Origin: Cytobacillus sp. S13-E01
GTDB lineage: Bacteria; Bacillota; Bacilli; Bacillales; Bacillaceae_L
Direction: 5' to 3'
DNA: 57,989 nt
NCBI RefSeq assembly: GCF_029193815.1
Contig: NZ_JARFVC010000023.1
Location: 1-57,989, forward strand
Positions 40,466 through 51,996 of this stretch are shown here, one piece after another (positions within the stretch are counted from its first letter, which is position 1; the number at the start of each line of letters is the position of its first letter). The notes under the pieces were generated by a model. That model saw only the letters and a program-made list of their open reading frames with translations. It was not told the origin of the DNA and did no database searches. The position numbers and the translations under genes are program-made.

Positions 40466-41347
40466 CTAGTCATCATTATTTTTTTTAAACGGCATACCCG
40501 TTCTTAGTACCCCGCGCGTTTCAACTCCACCCAGGCCTTTGTCTCCTGTCAATGTATTCCGCAATACATCCCACACATTTATTCTTTCTACGAAAGGAGT
40601 AAAACTAATTTTCGCAACAATATATACAGGATCTAGTGCATGAATATTGACCCTCGAAGGCGAACTTGCAAAATTTGCACCTGCTCGTATTAGTGATTCA
40701 AAGTGGGACTGACAAGCCCCAGCGAAAATCACTAGGTGATCTAAGTGAGGTACCTTTCTTCTTGCCTGTCTAACCGTTTGGGCAAAATGTTTTGAATGGC
40801 GGTATGCCTTTAATTCAGACTTCTTCCCTTTTGATTTAGAATAAGCATCATGACCGGTAATCACTAAAATATCTGGACGAAATTCGTCAATTAAATCTCC
40901 TACTCGTTCAGACATCTCCTTTTCATTACAATGCACACCATATACAGGCACACCTATTTTTTCATATAAAGCTAAACATTTCTTCAAATATAAAGGATCT
41001 CCATCAATATGAAGTACCCTGCCTGGAATTTGAAAGTAATCTTGGTCATTGCTATATCCATTTGTTGCATGGTATTCATTTTTTTGACGGATTAAATGAT
41101 AATCCTGTCGAAATAATCGAAATGACTTCTCAAGTAAATCATCATCCTTTTGTTTACGAACCTTCTTTTCTCTTTCATCTACTACTACCAAATCTCCGTA
41201 GAGAGAATCAGCTATCAATCTTACCTCCTCACCATATAAAATGGCCATTTTATCTCCGTTACTTTCTTCTTTAAGGTCAATCACTCGGAAAATTAAATCA
41301 CAATTATATGACTTACGGGCAACTATGTCTCCCACTTTTATGTCCAT
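40466..41347 (-). CDS. yabG: Sporulation-specific protease YabG
   Basis: YabG (293 residues) is a coat-associated cysteine protease (family U57) that trims spore coat proteins such as SafA and CotT in the mother cell. KVGDIVARKSY at the N-terminus, RVLHIDGDPLYLKKCL, DILVITGHDAY and IFAGACQSHFE are conserved; the last contains the likely active cysteine and DILVITGHD the likely histidine. A sigma-K promoter lies upstream. Confidence 0.95.
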   Translation of the reverse strand: MDIKVGDIVARKSYNCDLIFRVIDLKEESNGDKMAILYGEEVRLIADSLYGDLVVVDEREKKVRKQKDDDLLEKSFRLFRQDYHLIRQKNEYHATNGYSNDQDYFQIPGRVLHIDGDPLYLKKCLALYEKIGVPVYGVHCNEKEMSERVGDLIDEFRPDILVITGHDAYSKSKGKKSELKAYRHSKHFAQTVRQARRKVPHLDHLVIFAGACQSHFESLIRAGANFASSPSRVNIHALDPVYIVAKISFTPFVERINVWDVLRNTLTGDKGLGGVETRGVLRTGMPFKKNNDD

Positions 41348-41435
41348 GTCTCTTCACTCCAAATTTAGAGTCATTACAGCTATGTCTACAGTTTTCACCT
41401 AATTTGCAGACAACTCCACACGATTCATCCTTAAA

Positions 41436-41464
41436 TAGCCTATGCAACTATGCGTTTCAAGGTG
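41436..41464 (-). promoter_or_regulatory. Sigma-K promoter of yabG
   Basis: On the minus strand CACC (41461-41464), a 16-bp spacer and CATAGGCTA (41436-41444) match the sigma-K consensus MACM and CATANNNTA. B. subtilis yabG is a sigma-K gene. Confidence 0.7.
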
Positions 41465-41548
41465 AAAATTATTGTGAGTTACGAGCTAGAATATGGAGGA
41501 AATTGGTATGGTTGGAAATAATTCAATGTGTAGAATACTTTCTTGCCT

Positions 41549-42453
<905 letters not shown>

Positions 42454-43008
42454 TTAATTTTCCCCCTGTAGAACTTCAGTTAATGCTGAATCAAATGTTT
42501 CTTTTGATATCTGAAACATTTGTAAACGTTTATGTAATTGCTTGCCGTTAGTATACCCAATTTTTAATATTGCACCTAATCTTTCTCGTCTTTCCTTAGA
42601 CTTGGGACCGCCAATTAAACCCGCATTCACTAAATCTTGAAAATCTACTTCACCTTCAAACTCTTCTATTTCTTGCTTTACCTCTTCTAAGGCCTGTCGT
42701 ATTACTTCAATCGAGGCATGTTCTACACCAAGCCCTTTGCCTGATTTAGCAATAGCCTCTTTTTTATGTATGAAAGCATGCTTACAACCTGGAACAGCTT
42801 CTGAAATTATCTTACGAATTCTTTCACCTGGATAATCAGGATCTGTAAATATAATGACACCTCTTTTTTCTTGGGCAAGCCTGATACGTTCAATCGTATC
42901 TTTGTTTATTGCAGATCCATTAGTCTCCAATGTATCAGCGTCTACTGCTCTCTTTATTTTGACTGTATCATCTCGTCCCTCTACCACAATAATTTCTTTT
43001 ATTTTCAT
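42454..43008 (-). CDS. rnmV: Ribonuclease M5
   Basis: RnmV (184 residues) matures 5S rRNA in Firmicutes and needs ribosomal protein L18. The N-terminal TOPRIM domain begins IKEIIVVEGRDD, with the metal site FTDPDYPGERIR near residue 55. ATG 43008 follows GGAGG by 5 nt; a TTG at 43020 overlaps the ribosome binding site and is not the start. Confidence 0.95.
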   Translation of the reverse strand: MKIKEIIVVEGRDDTVKIKRAVDADTLETNGSAINKDTIERIRLAQEKRGVIIFTDPDYPGERIRKIISEAVPGCKHAFIHKKEAIAKSGKGLGVEHASIEVIRQALEEVKQEIEEFEGEVDFQDLVNAGLIGGPKSKERRERLGAILKIGYTNGKQLHKRLQMFQISKETFDSALTEVLQGEN

Positions 43009-43148
43009 TTTTTCCTCCAAGTATGAAACTTTCTACATATGTCATTCGTCTAATGGGTTAGATAAGTGATTTAATAAAGTTCTCACATAGTTTTATGTAT
43101 ATAGCTCTAACATGTTAAGCGGGCACCCTACACTTTTCTTATTATAAC

Positions 43149-43179
43149 GAAAAAAACAGAGGAAATAAAATTCCTCTGT
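43149..43179 (-). terminator. Intrinsic terminator after yabE
   Basis: A 9-bp perfect stem ACAGAGGAA/TTCCTCTGT (43156-43164 and 43171-43179) is followed on the minus strand by seven T, past the yabE stop. Confidence 0.9.
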
Positions 43180-43192
43180 AGGCATATAGTAT

Positions 43193-44395
43193 TTATTCTA
43201 AAATTTTAATTTTTACTTTTTTACTTCCCCAACGATATGCCTCTGCTTTTGTTGGAAAAAATACATCAATTTTATTTCCTTTAATTGCTGAACCGGTATC
43301 TCCAGCAATCGCATAGCCATAGCCTTCTACATATACTTTAGTGCCTAGCGGAATAACACTTGGATCTACCGCAATCACTTTTATATTTGGATTAGCACGT
43401 AAGTTAATACCTGTAGCTGTTCTGCCAGAGCATCCGTTACAATAAGCAGTAAAAGCTGTAGATGAGACATAGAATTCTTTTACAAGAGTCCCATTTTCAT
43501 TCCCACGAGAAACCTGACGTTGAAGCTGTTTTATCCCTACTGCAACTACCCTATCTTTACTTTTTTGTAATGTGTCTGTTTTTAGTAGTTTTCTAGATAC
43601 CTCTTTGCCATTTTCTAAAACCACTTCAAAATGCTTTGCAATTTTACCTTCTGTCCCGGCATTAATTACTTTTTGCTTACCCTTTTCTATAGAACTGTCA
43701 TTTTTCGTTACAACTGCATAAGCGACTGATTCTTCCACTACATCGGTGACTTTTTCTATGCGTACGACTCTAACAACACTATCCTTCTGGATGGCCGCGT
43801 CCATTGCTGGCTCGACTCGATCTAGTTCATTAAGTGTTATTTCCTGTTTTTCTAAAAAGTCAGCGACAGTAGTCGAAGTTGACCAAACCTGCTGTTTTGT
43901 TCCACCGACATCCAGTGTAAGTTGAAATGCTCTTTCAACCTGAACTGTAATATCTTTAGTAATTTCAGCATCCATTCCCGGCTCTATTTTATCATATTCA
44001 TTTAATTCTACATTTTCTTTTACCAAAAGATCTTTGACAGTATCGACTGTCGTCCATACTGTTGTTTCCTTGTCATCAATCACAAGCTTTACCGGCCTGG
44101 CTGCTTCATAGATAATCTTCATATCATCCATTACGACTGCATCTTGTGAATGTGATAAATAGTCTTCTGAACGGACATCAATTTCATAGTTTTCTAGAAT
44201 TTCAGCAACTGTGCTTGCATGTGTCCTTATTACCTGTTCCTCACCATTAAGTGATAGGGCAACTGTTTCCTTAGAAACCTCATACGCAGCATATCCTGTT
44301 CCAGCAGTTGCGAATGCTAGGAAACTACTAACAGAAATTATGAATCTTTTTTTGCTCATTGACTCGGAAAACAGCTTTTTCATGTTTTGTAGCAC
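43193..44395 (-). CDS. yabE: Cell-wall-associated DUF348/G5/3D protein YabE
   Basis: The 400-residue secreted protein has an N-terminal hydrophobic anchor or signal (about 17-37), three DUF348 repeats (about 40-225; the LSLNGEEQVIRTHASTVAEIL, KLVIDDKETTVWTTVDTVKDL and LTLDVGGTKQQVWSTSTTVADFL segments), a G5 domain and a C-terminal 3D domain with a DxD-type core (GDTGSAIKGNKIDVFF). 3D domains resemble MltA-like lytic enzymes, and the family is the Firmicute counterpart of Rpf proteins. The start is probably GTG 44395, with AGGAGG 11 nt upstream. Confidence 0.92.
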   Translation of the reverse strand: MLQNMKKLFSESMSKKRFIISVSSFLAFATAGTGYAAYEVSKETVALSLNGEEQVIRTHASTVAEILENYEIDVRSEDYLSHSQDAVVMDDMKIIYEAARPVKLVIDDKETTVWTTVDTVKDLLVKENVELNEYDKIEPGMDAEITKDITVQVERAFQLTLDVGGTKQQVWSTSTTVADFLEKQEITLNELDRVEPAMDAAIQKDSVVRVVRIEKVTDVVEESVAYAVVTKNDSSIEKGKQKVINAGTEGKIAKHFEVVLENGKEVSRKLLKTDTLQKSKDRVVAVGIKQLQRQVSRGNENGTLVKEFYVSSTAFTAYCNGCSGRTATGINLRANPNIKVIAVDPSVIPLGTKVYVEGYGYAIAGDTGSAIKGNKIDVFFPTKAEAYRWGSKKVKIKILE

Positions 44396-44621
44396 GATGA
44401 AAAACGCCTCCTTCTCTCGGACAGATTATATAAAGTATCTTACTTTCTGTCAACCCCATCCTTTATAATTTGGTTTGCATACATCATTATCCTAAATTTT
44501 CTGTTAAAAGGAAAGGAGAACTTGTCGACAAAGATATATATGAATTTAAAAAGACATGTAGAACTTTTTCTATTCATAAACAATTAGGACAAGCCCCTTC
44601 ATTAACTGACAAAATTTACTA

Positions 44622-45389
44622 TCATTTTATGTCGAATAATCTCCGTGCATTGTCGGAAGTTTTTTGTGCAAGCTCTTCAAAAGCAACACCCTTTAATTCA
44701 GCAATTTGTTCAGCAACTAATTTTACATAACTCGGTTCATTGCGCTTACCTCTGAACGGATGTGGTGTTAAATAGGGACAATCCGTCTCTATCAACAATC
44801 GTTCTAAAGGAATTTCAGCAGCAACTTCTTTCGGCTGTTTTGCATTTTTAAAGGTAACAGGACCACCAAAGGATATATAGAAGTTCATATCAATACATTG
44901 CTTCGCTATCTCTTTGCTACCGGTGAAACAGTGCATAATCCCGCCAACTTCACTTGCTTTTTCTTCCATTAAAATATCAACAATATCTGCAGTAGCATCA
45001 CGGTTATGAATGACAATAGGTAACTTCACCTTTTTTGCTAATGCAATTTGTTTTCTAAATACCTCTTTTTGAATTTCTTTCGGTGATTTATCCCAGTAAT
45101 AATCTAATCCCATTTCACCTAAAGCCACTACCTTTGGATGGGCTGCCAATTCTTCAATCCAGTTTAAATCTGCATCTGTCATATCAATCGCATCAACAGG
45201 ATGCCACCCTATAGTCGCATAAATAAATTCATATGTATCCGCTAATTCAATCGCTTTTGTGATCGTCGCTCTATCAAATCCAACAACTACCATTGTTGAA
45301 ACACCCGCAAGCTTTGCACGATCAATTACTTCTTCGAGGTCCTCTTCAAATTGTTCTGCATTTAAATGTGTATGTGTATCAATAAGCAT
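44622..45389 (-). CDS. yabD: TatD-family metal-dependent hydrolase (YabD)
   Basis: The 255-residue protein is a TIM-barrel metal-dependent DNase-like hydrolase. The start MLIDTHTHLN supplies the first metal histidines, GEMGLDYYWD the glutamate, IVIHNRDA and GIMHCFTG further histidines, and ETDCPYLTPHP the aspartate. Substrate in Bacillus is not defined. It lies between metG and yabE, as in B. subtilis. Confidence 0.94.
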   Translation of the reverse strand: MLIDTHTHLNAEQFEEDLEEVIDRAKLAGVSTMVVVGFDRATITKAIELADTYEFIYATIGWHPVDAIDMTDADLNWIEELAAHPKVVALGEMGLDYYWDKSPKEIQKEVFRKQIALAKKVKLPIVIHNRDATADIVDILMEEKASEVGGIMHCFTGSKEIAKQCIDMNFYISFGGPVTFKNAKQPKEVAAEIPLERLLIETDCPYLTPHPFRGKRNEPSYVKLVAEQIAELKGVAFEELAQKTSDNARRLFDIK

Positions 45390-45412
45390 AGATCTGCCTC
45401 CATTTATTTATT

Positions 45413-45573
45413 GATAAGAAAAGCGCAGGGCGCCCGCCTTTCCGCGACAAGCATAAGACGGTTCCATTAAGAAGGTGGTTTTTCCTTCTTAATGGAACCG
45501 TCTTATGACCTCGAGTCGATGGCGCCCGGAGCTAGACACTAAAACTAGGTTCAAATTTTTATGCTTTCTTATC
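45413..45573 (+). repeat. Complete long TAGACAC repeat with perfect hairpin
   Basis: The 161-bp copy starts GATAAGAAAAG and ends CTTTCTTATC, giving a terminal inverted repeat. GGCGCCC occurs at 45429-45435 and again at 45521-45527. The 85 bp between them hold a perfect hairpin with 24-bp arms and an 8-nt loop (45452-45507), framed by CATAAG and CTTATG. It lies between metG and yabD. Confidence 0.9.
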
Positions 45574-45612
45574 TTTCTTAGAAAGGGCTGATTTATCATC
45601 TGCCCATTGTCT

Positions 45613-47577
<1,965 letters not shown>

Positions 47578-47635
47578 TCAAAAAGTAGACAGTCCCAGCC
47601 AATACCGATTGAGAGCGTGACTACTATATTTTCTA

Positions 47636-47756
47636 AAATTCCACCTAGTTTTGGTGCCTAACTCGGGACGACTGCGCTTTTCTTAAAAGATAAGAAATTA
47701 TAAAAGTTTGTACCTAGTCTTAGTGTCTAGCTCCGCGCGCCCTGCGCTTTTCTTAC
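47636..47756 (-). repeat. Two TAGACAC repeat copies in tandem, compact form
   Basis: On the minus strand a compact copy runs from GTAAGAAAAGCGCAGGG (47756) through GGAGCTAGACACTAAGACTA to TTTCTTATC (47689). It is followed at once by a second, right-truncated copy with GAGTTAGGCACCAAAACTAG. Neither carries the hairpin module. Confidence 0.75.
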
Positions 47757-47981
47757 GTAGCTAACGAGTAAACGTAGGCATAAATTAGTTGATTACATAC
47801 CTCTTTTACGCATCTTTCAACCTATAAGTTCTTCATAATTTCATCATATCCTCTTATATCAACAAAATATACCTGTATTATAGAAGTTATGTCAACTGAT
47901 GTCATATAGTTTAGCTTGTTTTACGATGGTAACCTAAAATATTTTTAAACTATATTCCATTATGTAAATACTACCAGTTTA

Positions 47982-48027
47982 TTTTTTGTCGAATATTTAT
48001 TGTTTTTTGTCGAATTGCCTGTATAAT
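47982..48027 (+). promoter_or_regulatory. Distal Spo0A box pair and possible promoter upstream of abrB
   Basis: Two perfect 0A cores TGTCGAA (47987-47993 and 48008-48014), each preceded by TTTTT, stand exactly 21 bp apart. A TATAAT (48022-48027) follows 7 bp later on the plus strand, with TTGTTT 16 bp before it as a poor -35. If active, transcription would reach abrB through a leader of about 245 nt. Confidence 0.6.
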
Positions 48028-48171
48028 AATATCTAGAAAAGATTTGAAAAAAAGTTATGAACTGTATAATGTTTTTTACATAATTTTCTATTATAAAATC
48101 AGTAATAGCAATGATGTTAGTAACGAAATAGACGAAAATTAAAAAATATGTAAAGTTTTGCAACTAAATTA

Positions 48172-48200
48172 TTGACGTTTATTGGAAATGTTGTTATTAT
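48172..48200 (+). promoter_or_regulatory. Main abrB promoter
   Basis: TTGACG (48172-48177), a 17-bp spacer and TATTAT (48195-48200) lie about 75 bp before the abrB start. Confidence 0.8.
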
Positions 48201-48212
48201 AAAAGCATAATT

Positions 48213-48235
48213 ATTTTGTCGAATAATGACGAAAA
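48213..48235 (+). promoter_or_regulatory. Spo0A operator of abrB
   Basis: TTTTGTCGAATAATGACGAA contains the paired boxes TGTCGAA (48217-48223) and TGACGAA (48227-48233), 10 bp apart. This is the arrangement of the B. subtilis abrB operator, where phosphorylated Spo0A represses. The boxes lie just downstream of the main promoter. Confidence 0.9.
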
Positions 48236-48277
48236 AGATAGATATTTGTACTATATATTTGGGAGGAGAACATTAAA

Positions 48278-48562
48278 ATGAAATCTACAGGTATTGTTCG
48301 TAAAGTTGACGAGTTAGGACGCGTGGTTATCCCAATCGAACTACGTCGTACATTAGGAATTGCTGAAAAGGATGCTCTAGAAATTTATGTCGATGATGAC
48401 CGAATCATCTTAAAAAAATATAAGCCCAACATGACATGTCATGTTACTGGTGAAGTTTCAGACCATAACATTACTCTTGCTGGTGGTAAAATAATACTAA
48501 GCCGTGAAGGTGCTGAACAAATTCTTGAAGAAATTCAAAACAACTTAGAATTTGCGAAATAA
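48278..48562 (+). CDS. abrB: Transition-state regulator AbrB
   Basis: AbrB (94 residues) represses many post-exponential genes during growth. The N-terminal swapped-hairpin DNA-binding domain begins MKSTGIVRKVDELGRVVIPI; the C-terminal half is a multimerisation domain with one cysteine (CHVTG). GGGAGGAG lies 9 nt before the ATG. It is the only confident plus-strand protein gene in the window, as in B. subtilis, where abrB opposes its neighbours. Confidence 0.97.
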   Translation: MKSTGIVRKVDELGRVVIPIELRRTLGIAEKDALEIYVDDDRIILKKYKPNMTCHVTGEVSDHNITLAGGKIILSREGAEQILEEIQNNLEFAK

Positions 48563-48572
48563 TACTTTTACC

Positions 48573-48613
48573 AAAAAGCTTCTCATAGCCATTGTGCTAG
48601 AGAAGCTTTTTTT
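48573..48613 (+). terminator. Intrinsic terminator after abrB
   Basis: AAGCTTCTC and GAGAAGCTT arms are followed by a run of T on the plus strand. The A-run on the other side could let it also stop minus-strand reading from rsmI. Confidence 0.85.
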
Positions 48614-48645
48614 AAATAAAAGAAAGGATAAAATTCGAACAAAGT

Positions 48646-48664
48646 TATGCGCCCTGCGCTTTTT
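48646..48664 (-). repeat. Fragment of the TAGACAC repeat left end
   Basis: AAAAAAGCGCAGGGCGCAT on the minus strand matches the AAGCGCAGGGCGC left part of the family. It abuts the rsmI stop codon. Confidence 0.45.
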
Positions 48665-49542
48665 TAATCCACATGAAATTCTTGGTATATATCTCGTTTT
48701 GGTACCTTGCGATCTATTGCTACTTGCTTAATGGCATCCTTTGATTTAAGTGATTTTGTATTGATGTAATAATTTACATGATCAACTATTGTTATCTCAT
48801 CCCACCAATTACTTTCAGGAATACTATCACTTTCATTTGCCCCTTCAAGCAAAAGACAAAATTCACCTCTTACATTCTCTTCATTTGCCCATTCAATAAC
48901 ATCTTCAATGTCACCACGGATAAATTCCTCAAATTTTTTCGTTAATTCCCTTGATAACGTAACCTTCCTGTTACCTAAAACTTCTGAAATCGTTTGGAGA
49001 GTTTCTTTTAATCTGTGGGGTGACTCATAAAAGATAATCGTATCCTGGATGTACTTTAATTTCTCAAGCTGTTTTCGTTTGTCCCTTTTTTGTCGATTAA
49101 GAAAACCGTAATAATAAAAGTGATCCGTTGGAAGTCCAGAAGCTATCAGTGCAGTTAATGCTGCATTTGCGCCCGGTAATGGAACGACATGACATTTTTC
49201 CTCTAAAGCCTGTTGGACTAATTCGTAGCCAGGATCTGAGATCGTTGGCATGCCAGCATCACTTACAATAGCGACATCTCTGCCTTCCCTCAGCACTTTA
49301 ATCAGTTTTGAACCACTAACTTCCTTATTATGCTCATGATAGCTTGTAACATGCGTCTCAATTTCAAAATGATTACACAGTTTTTTTGTTTGTCTAGTAT
49401 CTTCAGCTGCTATAAGATATACTTCCTTTAATATTCGAATAGCACGGAGAGTCATATCCTCTAGATTTCCAATTGGAGTTGGAACTAAGTAAAGAATTCC
49501 CCAATCATTATTTTTTTGAAAACTCTTCTGCTGCCACATCAA
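48664..49542 (-). CDS. rsmI: 16S rRNA 2'-O-ribose C1402 methyltransferase
   Basis: RsmI (292 residues) methylates the ribose of C1402 in 16S rRNA. It has the tetrapyrrole-methylase fold: LYLVPTPIGNLEDMTLRA at the N-terminus, AAEDTRQTKKLC, SDAGMPTISDPG and PLPGANAALTAL. The start is either TTG 49542 (GAGG at 9 nt) or the next codon, ATG 49539. It overlaps the end of yazA by about 35 nt. Confidence 0.95.
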   Translation of the reverse strand: MMWQQKSFQKNNDWGILYLVPTPIGNLEDMTLRAIRILKEVYLIAAEDTRQTKKLCNHFEIETHVTSYHEHNKEVSGSKLIKVLREGRDVAIVSDAGMPTISDPGYELVQQALEEKCHVVPLPGANAALTALIASGLPTDHFYYYGFLNRQKRDKRKQLEKLKYIQDTIIFYESPHRLKETLQTISEVLGNRKVTLSRELTKKFEEFIRGDIEDVIEWANEENVRGEFCLLLEGANESDSIPESNWWDEITIVDHVNYYINTKSLKSKDAIKQVAIDRKVPKRDIYQEFHVD

Positions 49543-49801
49543 TTTCTGACACCTCTCTTATAAGAAAGTTTTCCTTCTGCTTGCGATTAAATTTTTTAAA
49601 GCGTATTTCAGCTTTTAAAGCTTCACTCTTTGTTATAAATTCTTTTGCAAACAATAATTCAACAGGTCCTCTTCCTCTTGTGTATTTAGCACCTTTACCC
49701 TGATTATGTTTTGTAATACGCTGTTTAATGTTATTCGTATATCCTGCATAAAAGGTACCGTCACGACATTCTAAAACATAGAAATAATGGCTATTTTTTT
49801 C
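49508..49801 (-). CDS. yazA: GIY-YIG endonuclease-like protein YazA
   Basis: The 97-residue protein is a stand-alone GIY-YIG domain: the [17 protein letters not shown] segment holds the YV and AGYT equivalents of the GIY and YIG signature, and the arginine in [11 protein letters not shown] and the glutamate in SEALKAEI fit the active site. Function in Bacillus is unknown. ATG 49801 aligns with B. subtilis YazA, although the nearest AAGGAG is 16 nt away. It overlaps yabB by 11 nt. Confidence 0.88.
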   Translation of the reverse strand, partial: EKNSHYFYVLECRDGTFYAGYTNNIKQRITKHNQGKGAKYTRGRGPVELLFAKEFITKSEALKAEIRFKKFNRKQKENFLIREVSEIDVAAEEFSKK

Positions 49802-50534
49802 CATAAAGAATCGTTTGAAGCTCCTTCGTATAGTCATTATCCTCATTATATACAATTAGAGGTGGTAATATCTTAAGGTCAGGCCTACCTCCTTTTATTC
49901 CTTCTATTAAAAGAGTGTTGGACTCCTTACCTAACTTAGGATAAACAAACTGAAGACGCTTAGGTTCAATTCTATATTTTCTCATCAACGTTACAATATC
50001 AAGTAGACGTCCTGGTCGATGGACAAACGCTACTTTCCCACCTTGCTTAACAAGCTGACTACTTACTCGAATGACATCCTCTAATGTACAATATATCTCA
50101 TGCCGCGCTATCGCTAAATGCTCATTTTTATTCATTTCTTCTTGATTAGGAGTCGGAAAATACGGTGGATTACAGGTAACAATATCATACTTACCATGCC
50201 CCAATTCCTGCGGCATATCTTTGATATCCCCATGAATAATCCCAAGACGGTGATCTAATTGATTATATTCAATGCTCCTCTTCGCCATATTGTAAATTCT
50301 CTCTTGAATTTCAACTCCGGTTACCATACCATTTGTTCTTTGACTTAAAAGTAGTGGAATCACCCCATTGCCTGTGCATAAATCAAGCAGATTCCCCTTT
50401 TGTATTGGAACATAAACAAATTTCGCTAAAAGTACAGTATCTAGTGAAAAAGCAAATACAGAAGGACTTTGGATAATACGAAGGTTCTCCCCTAATAAAT
50501 AATCTAAACGTTCATCATCATATAGTTCTACCAT
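49791..50534 (-). CDS. yabB: TrmN6-type SAM-dependent methyltransferase (YabB)
   Basis: The 247-residue enzyme has a Rossmann methyltransferase core: [15 protein letters not shown] (near 47-61) binds SAM, and CNPPYF (near 120-125) is the adenine or guanine N-methyltransferase motif IV. It resembles TrmN6, which makes m6A37 in tRNA-Val of E. coli. The exact target here is not proven. It starts a yabB-yazA-rsmI run. Confidence 0.9.
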   Translation of the reverse strand: MVELYDDERLDYLLGENLRIIQSPSVFAFSLDTVLLAKFVYVPIQKGNLLDLCTGNGVIPLLLSQRTNGMVTGVEIQERIYNMAKRSIEYNQLDHRLGIIHGDIKDMPQELGHGKYDIVTCNPPYFPTPNQEEMNKNEHLAIARHEIYCTLEDVIRVSSQLVKQGGKVAFVHRPGRLLDIVTLMRKYRIEPKRLQFVYPKLGKESNTLLIEGIKGGRPDLKILPPLIVYNEDNDYTKELQTILYGKK

Positions 50535-50689
50535 TACTTTGTTTTCCTTTCATATAGAGCACTTTTCTAAAACTTTTTTTATGTAAAAAGGATAAGTCAT
50601 AAATTTTCCACAGGGTAACAAACAGTAATTCATGTAAAAACAAATACCTAATACTAGTGTGTCATTTTTTGGGCTAGAAAATCATAACG

Positions 50690-50757
50690 CTTAGAATAGC
50701 GTAGGGAGCCAGGTGCTAGAAACCTATACTTTGTTCATATTTTATACTTTCATATAA
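50690..50757 (+). repeat. Degraded TAGACAC repeat
   Basis: GGGAGCCAGGTGCTAGAAACC and TTCATATTTTATACTTTCAT keep the order of the compact repeat's core and right end with many changes. It lies in the yabA-yabB gap. Confidence 0.4.
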
Positions 50758-50759
50758 TT

Positions 50760-50791
50760 TAAAAAATGGACCTTTCTTTAGAAAAGGTCCA
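50760..50791 (-). terminator. Intrinsic terminator after yabA
   Basis: TGGACCTTTTC and GAAAGGTCCA arms on the minus strand are followed by TTTTTT, immediately past the yabA stop. Confidence 0.9.
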
Positions 50792-50792
50792 A

Positions 50793-51155
50793 TTACTTTT
50801 TATTTAAAAAGGAAAGGCAAAACAAACAATCTCCGTCTCTTCGAACACTTCCATAATGGACGTTACAGATATGGAAACCTTCTTGATAAAGTCTTGCAAG
50901 ATTGTCATAGCCCTCCCCAATATCCATCGCTTTAGCTTCTTCGCTATGTTCAGCAGATTTTTGCCCATCTTTAGCATTATTACGAACAGATGATTGATTA
51001 AGGCGACGGCGTAAATGCTCATTTTCAATCATTAAATTATTGTTTTCTTCAAGCAGTTGTCCAAGATGTTGTTTTAGCTCACCTAATTGTCGATATAAAT
51101 GGCCGATTTGTTCTTCCATGCTACTAACAGATTCAAAGATTTCTTTTTTTTCCAT
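50793..51155 (-). CDS. yabA: Replication initiation-control protein YabA
   Basis: YabA (120 residues) bridges DnaA and the beta clamp (DnaN) and limits re-initiation. The N-terminal leucine-rich coiled coil (about 1-60) drives tetramer formation, and the C-terminal zinc domain has HICNVH and CLFC (about 99-117). ATG 51155 has GAGG 8 nt upstream and is preferred over GTG 51164. It lies in a holB-ricT-yabA operon. Confidence 0.95.
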   Translation of the reverse strand: MEKKEIFESVSSMEEQIGHLYRQLGELKQHLGQLLEENNNLMIENEHLRRRLNQSSVRNNAKDGQKSAEHSEEAKAMDIGEGYDNLARLYQEGFHICNVHYGSVRRDGDCLFCLSFLNKK

Positions 51156-51168
51156 GTTATCCACCTCA

Positions 51169-51996
51169 TTAATCTGTTGCTTGAATAGATACAGCTCCTT
51201 CTTTATTTAATTCTTCCCATGAAAACTCAACGGTGCGCTCTCCATCACCTAAATCAATTTGAAGTACTCTTTCTAGTATATTCAAGCCTACTACTCGTCC
51301 CTTTCCGATAGGGGTTACGATTGACTCTCCGATATCAGGTAACTGTTCTTTTGCTGATTCATATTCATCATTTTCATATTTAAGGCAGCACATTAAACGG
51401 CCACATAAACCAGAAATTTTAGTAGGATTTAACGAGAGGTTTTGATCTTTTGCCATTTTGATTGACACTGGTTCAAAATCACCTAAAAAAGTGGAACAAC
51501 ACAGCATTCTTCCACAAGGGCCAATTCCTCCAAGCATTTTAGCTTCGTCTCTAACTCCAATCTGACGCAACTCAATTCTTGTACGGAAAATTGCCGCTAA
51601 ATCTTTTACAAGCTCTCTGAAATCAACTCTACCGTCTGCTGTAAAATAGAAGATCACTTTATTGCGATCAAATGTATATTCTACATCAACTAGTTTCATA
51701 TCTAAACCATGTTCTGTCACTTTTGAAATACAAGCCTCATAGGCCTCTTTTGCAGCATGTTTATTCTCATCAACAATCATTCTATCTTTTTGGTCAGCAA
51801 TACGCATCACCTTTTTAAGAGGTAAAACAATATCATTTTCACCAACCTGTTTTTTATTTATGACAACTTTACCAAATTCAATTCCACGAACTGTCTCTAC
51901 AATGACATATTCACCATCTGGAATGGTTAATTCATTTGGATCAAAGTAATAGATTTTACCCGCTTTTTTGAAGCGTACACCAACTACATCATACAA
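51169..51996 (-). CDS. ricT: RicT/YaaT, PSP1-domain protein
   Basis: RicT (275 residues) forms the Ric complex with RicA and RicF, which binds [4Fe-4S] clusters, helps RNase Y mRNA processing and promotes Spo0A phosphorylation. The PSP1 domain is central, and the cluster-ligand cysteines are in [12 protein letters not shown] and [12 protein letters not shown]. The start is probably TTG 51996, with GGAGG 9 nt upstream. It overlaps holB by 8 nt. Confidence 0.94.
   Translation of the reverse strand: MYDVVGVRFKKAGKIYYFDPNELTIPDGEYVIVETVRGIEFGKVVINKKQVGENDIVLPLKKVMRIADQKDRMIVDENKHAAKEAYEACISKVTEHGLDMKLVDVEYTFDRNKVIFYFTADGRVDFRELVKDLAAIFRTRIELRQIGVRDEAKMLGGIGPCGRMLCCSTFLGDFEPVSIKMAKDQNLSLNPTKISGLCGRLMCCLKYENDEYESAKEQLPDIGESIVTPIGKGRVVGLNILERVLQIDLGDGERTVEFSWEELNKEGAVSIQATD

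Noticed and set aside
44470-44730. Plus-strand reading frame overlapping the yabD end
   Set aside because: No proper ribosome binding site for its start, it runs into antisense yabD, and it matches no family I know.
45452-45507. Perfect hairpin as the metG terminator
   Set aside because: It is about 100 bp past the stop, lacks a following T-run on the minus strand and clearly belongs to the repeat module; it could still slow transcription.
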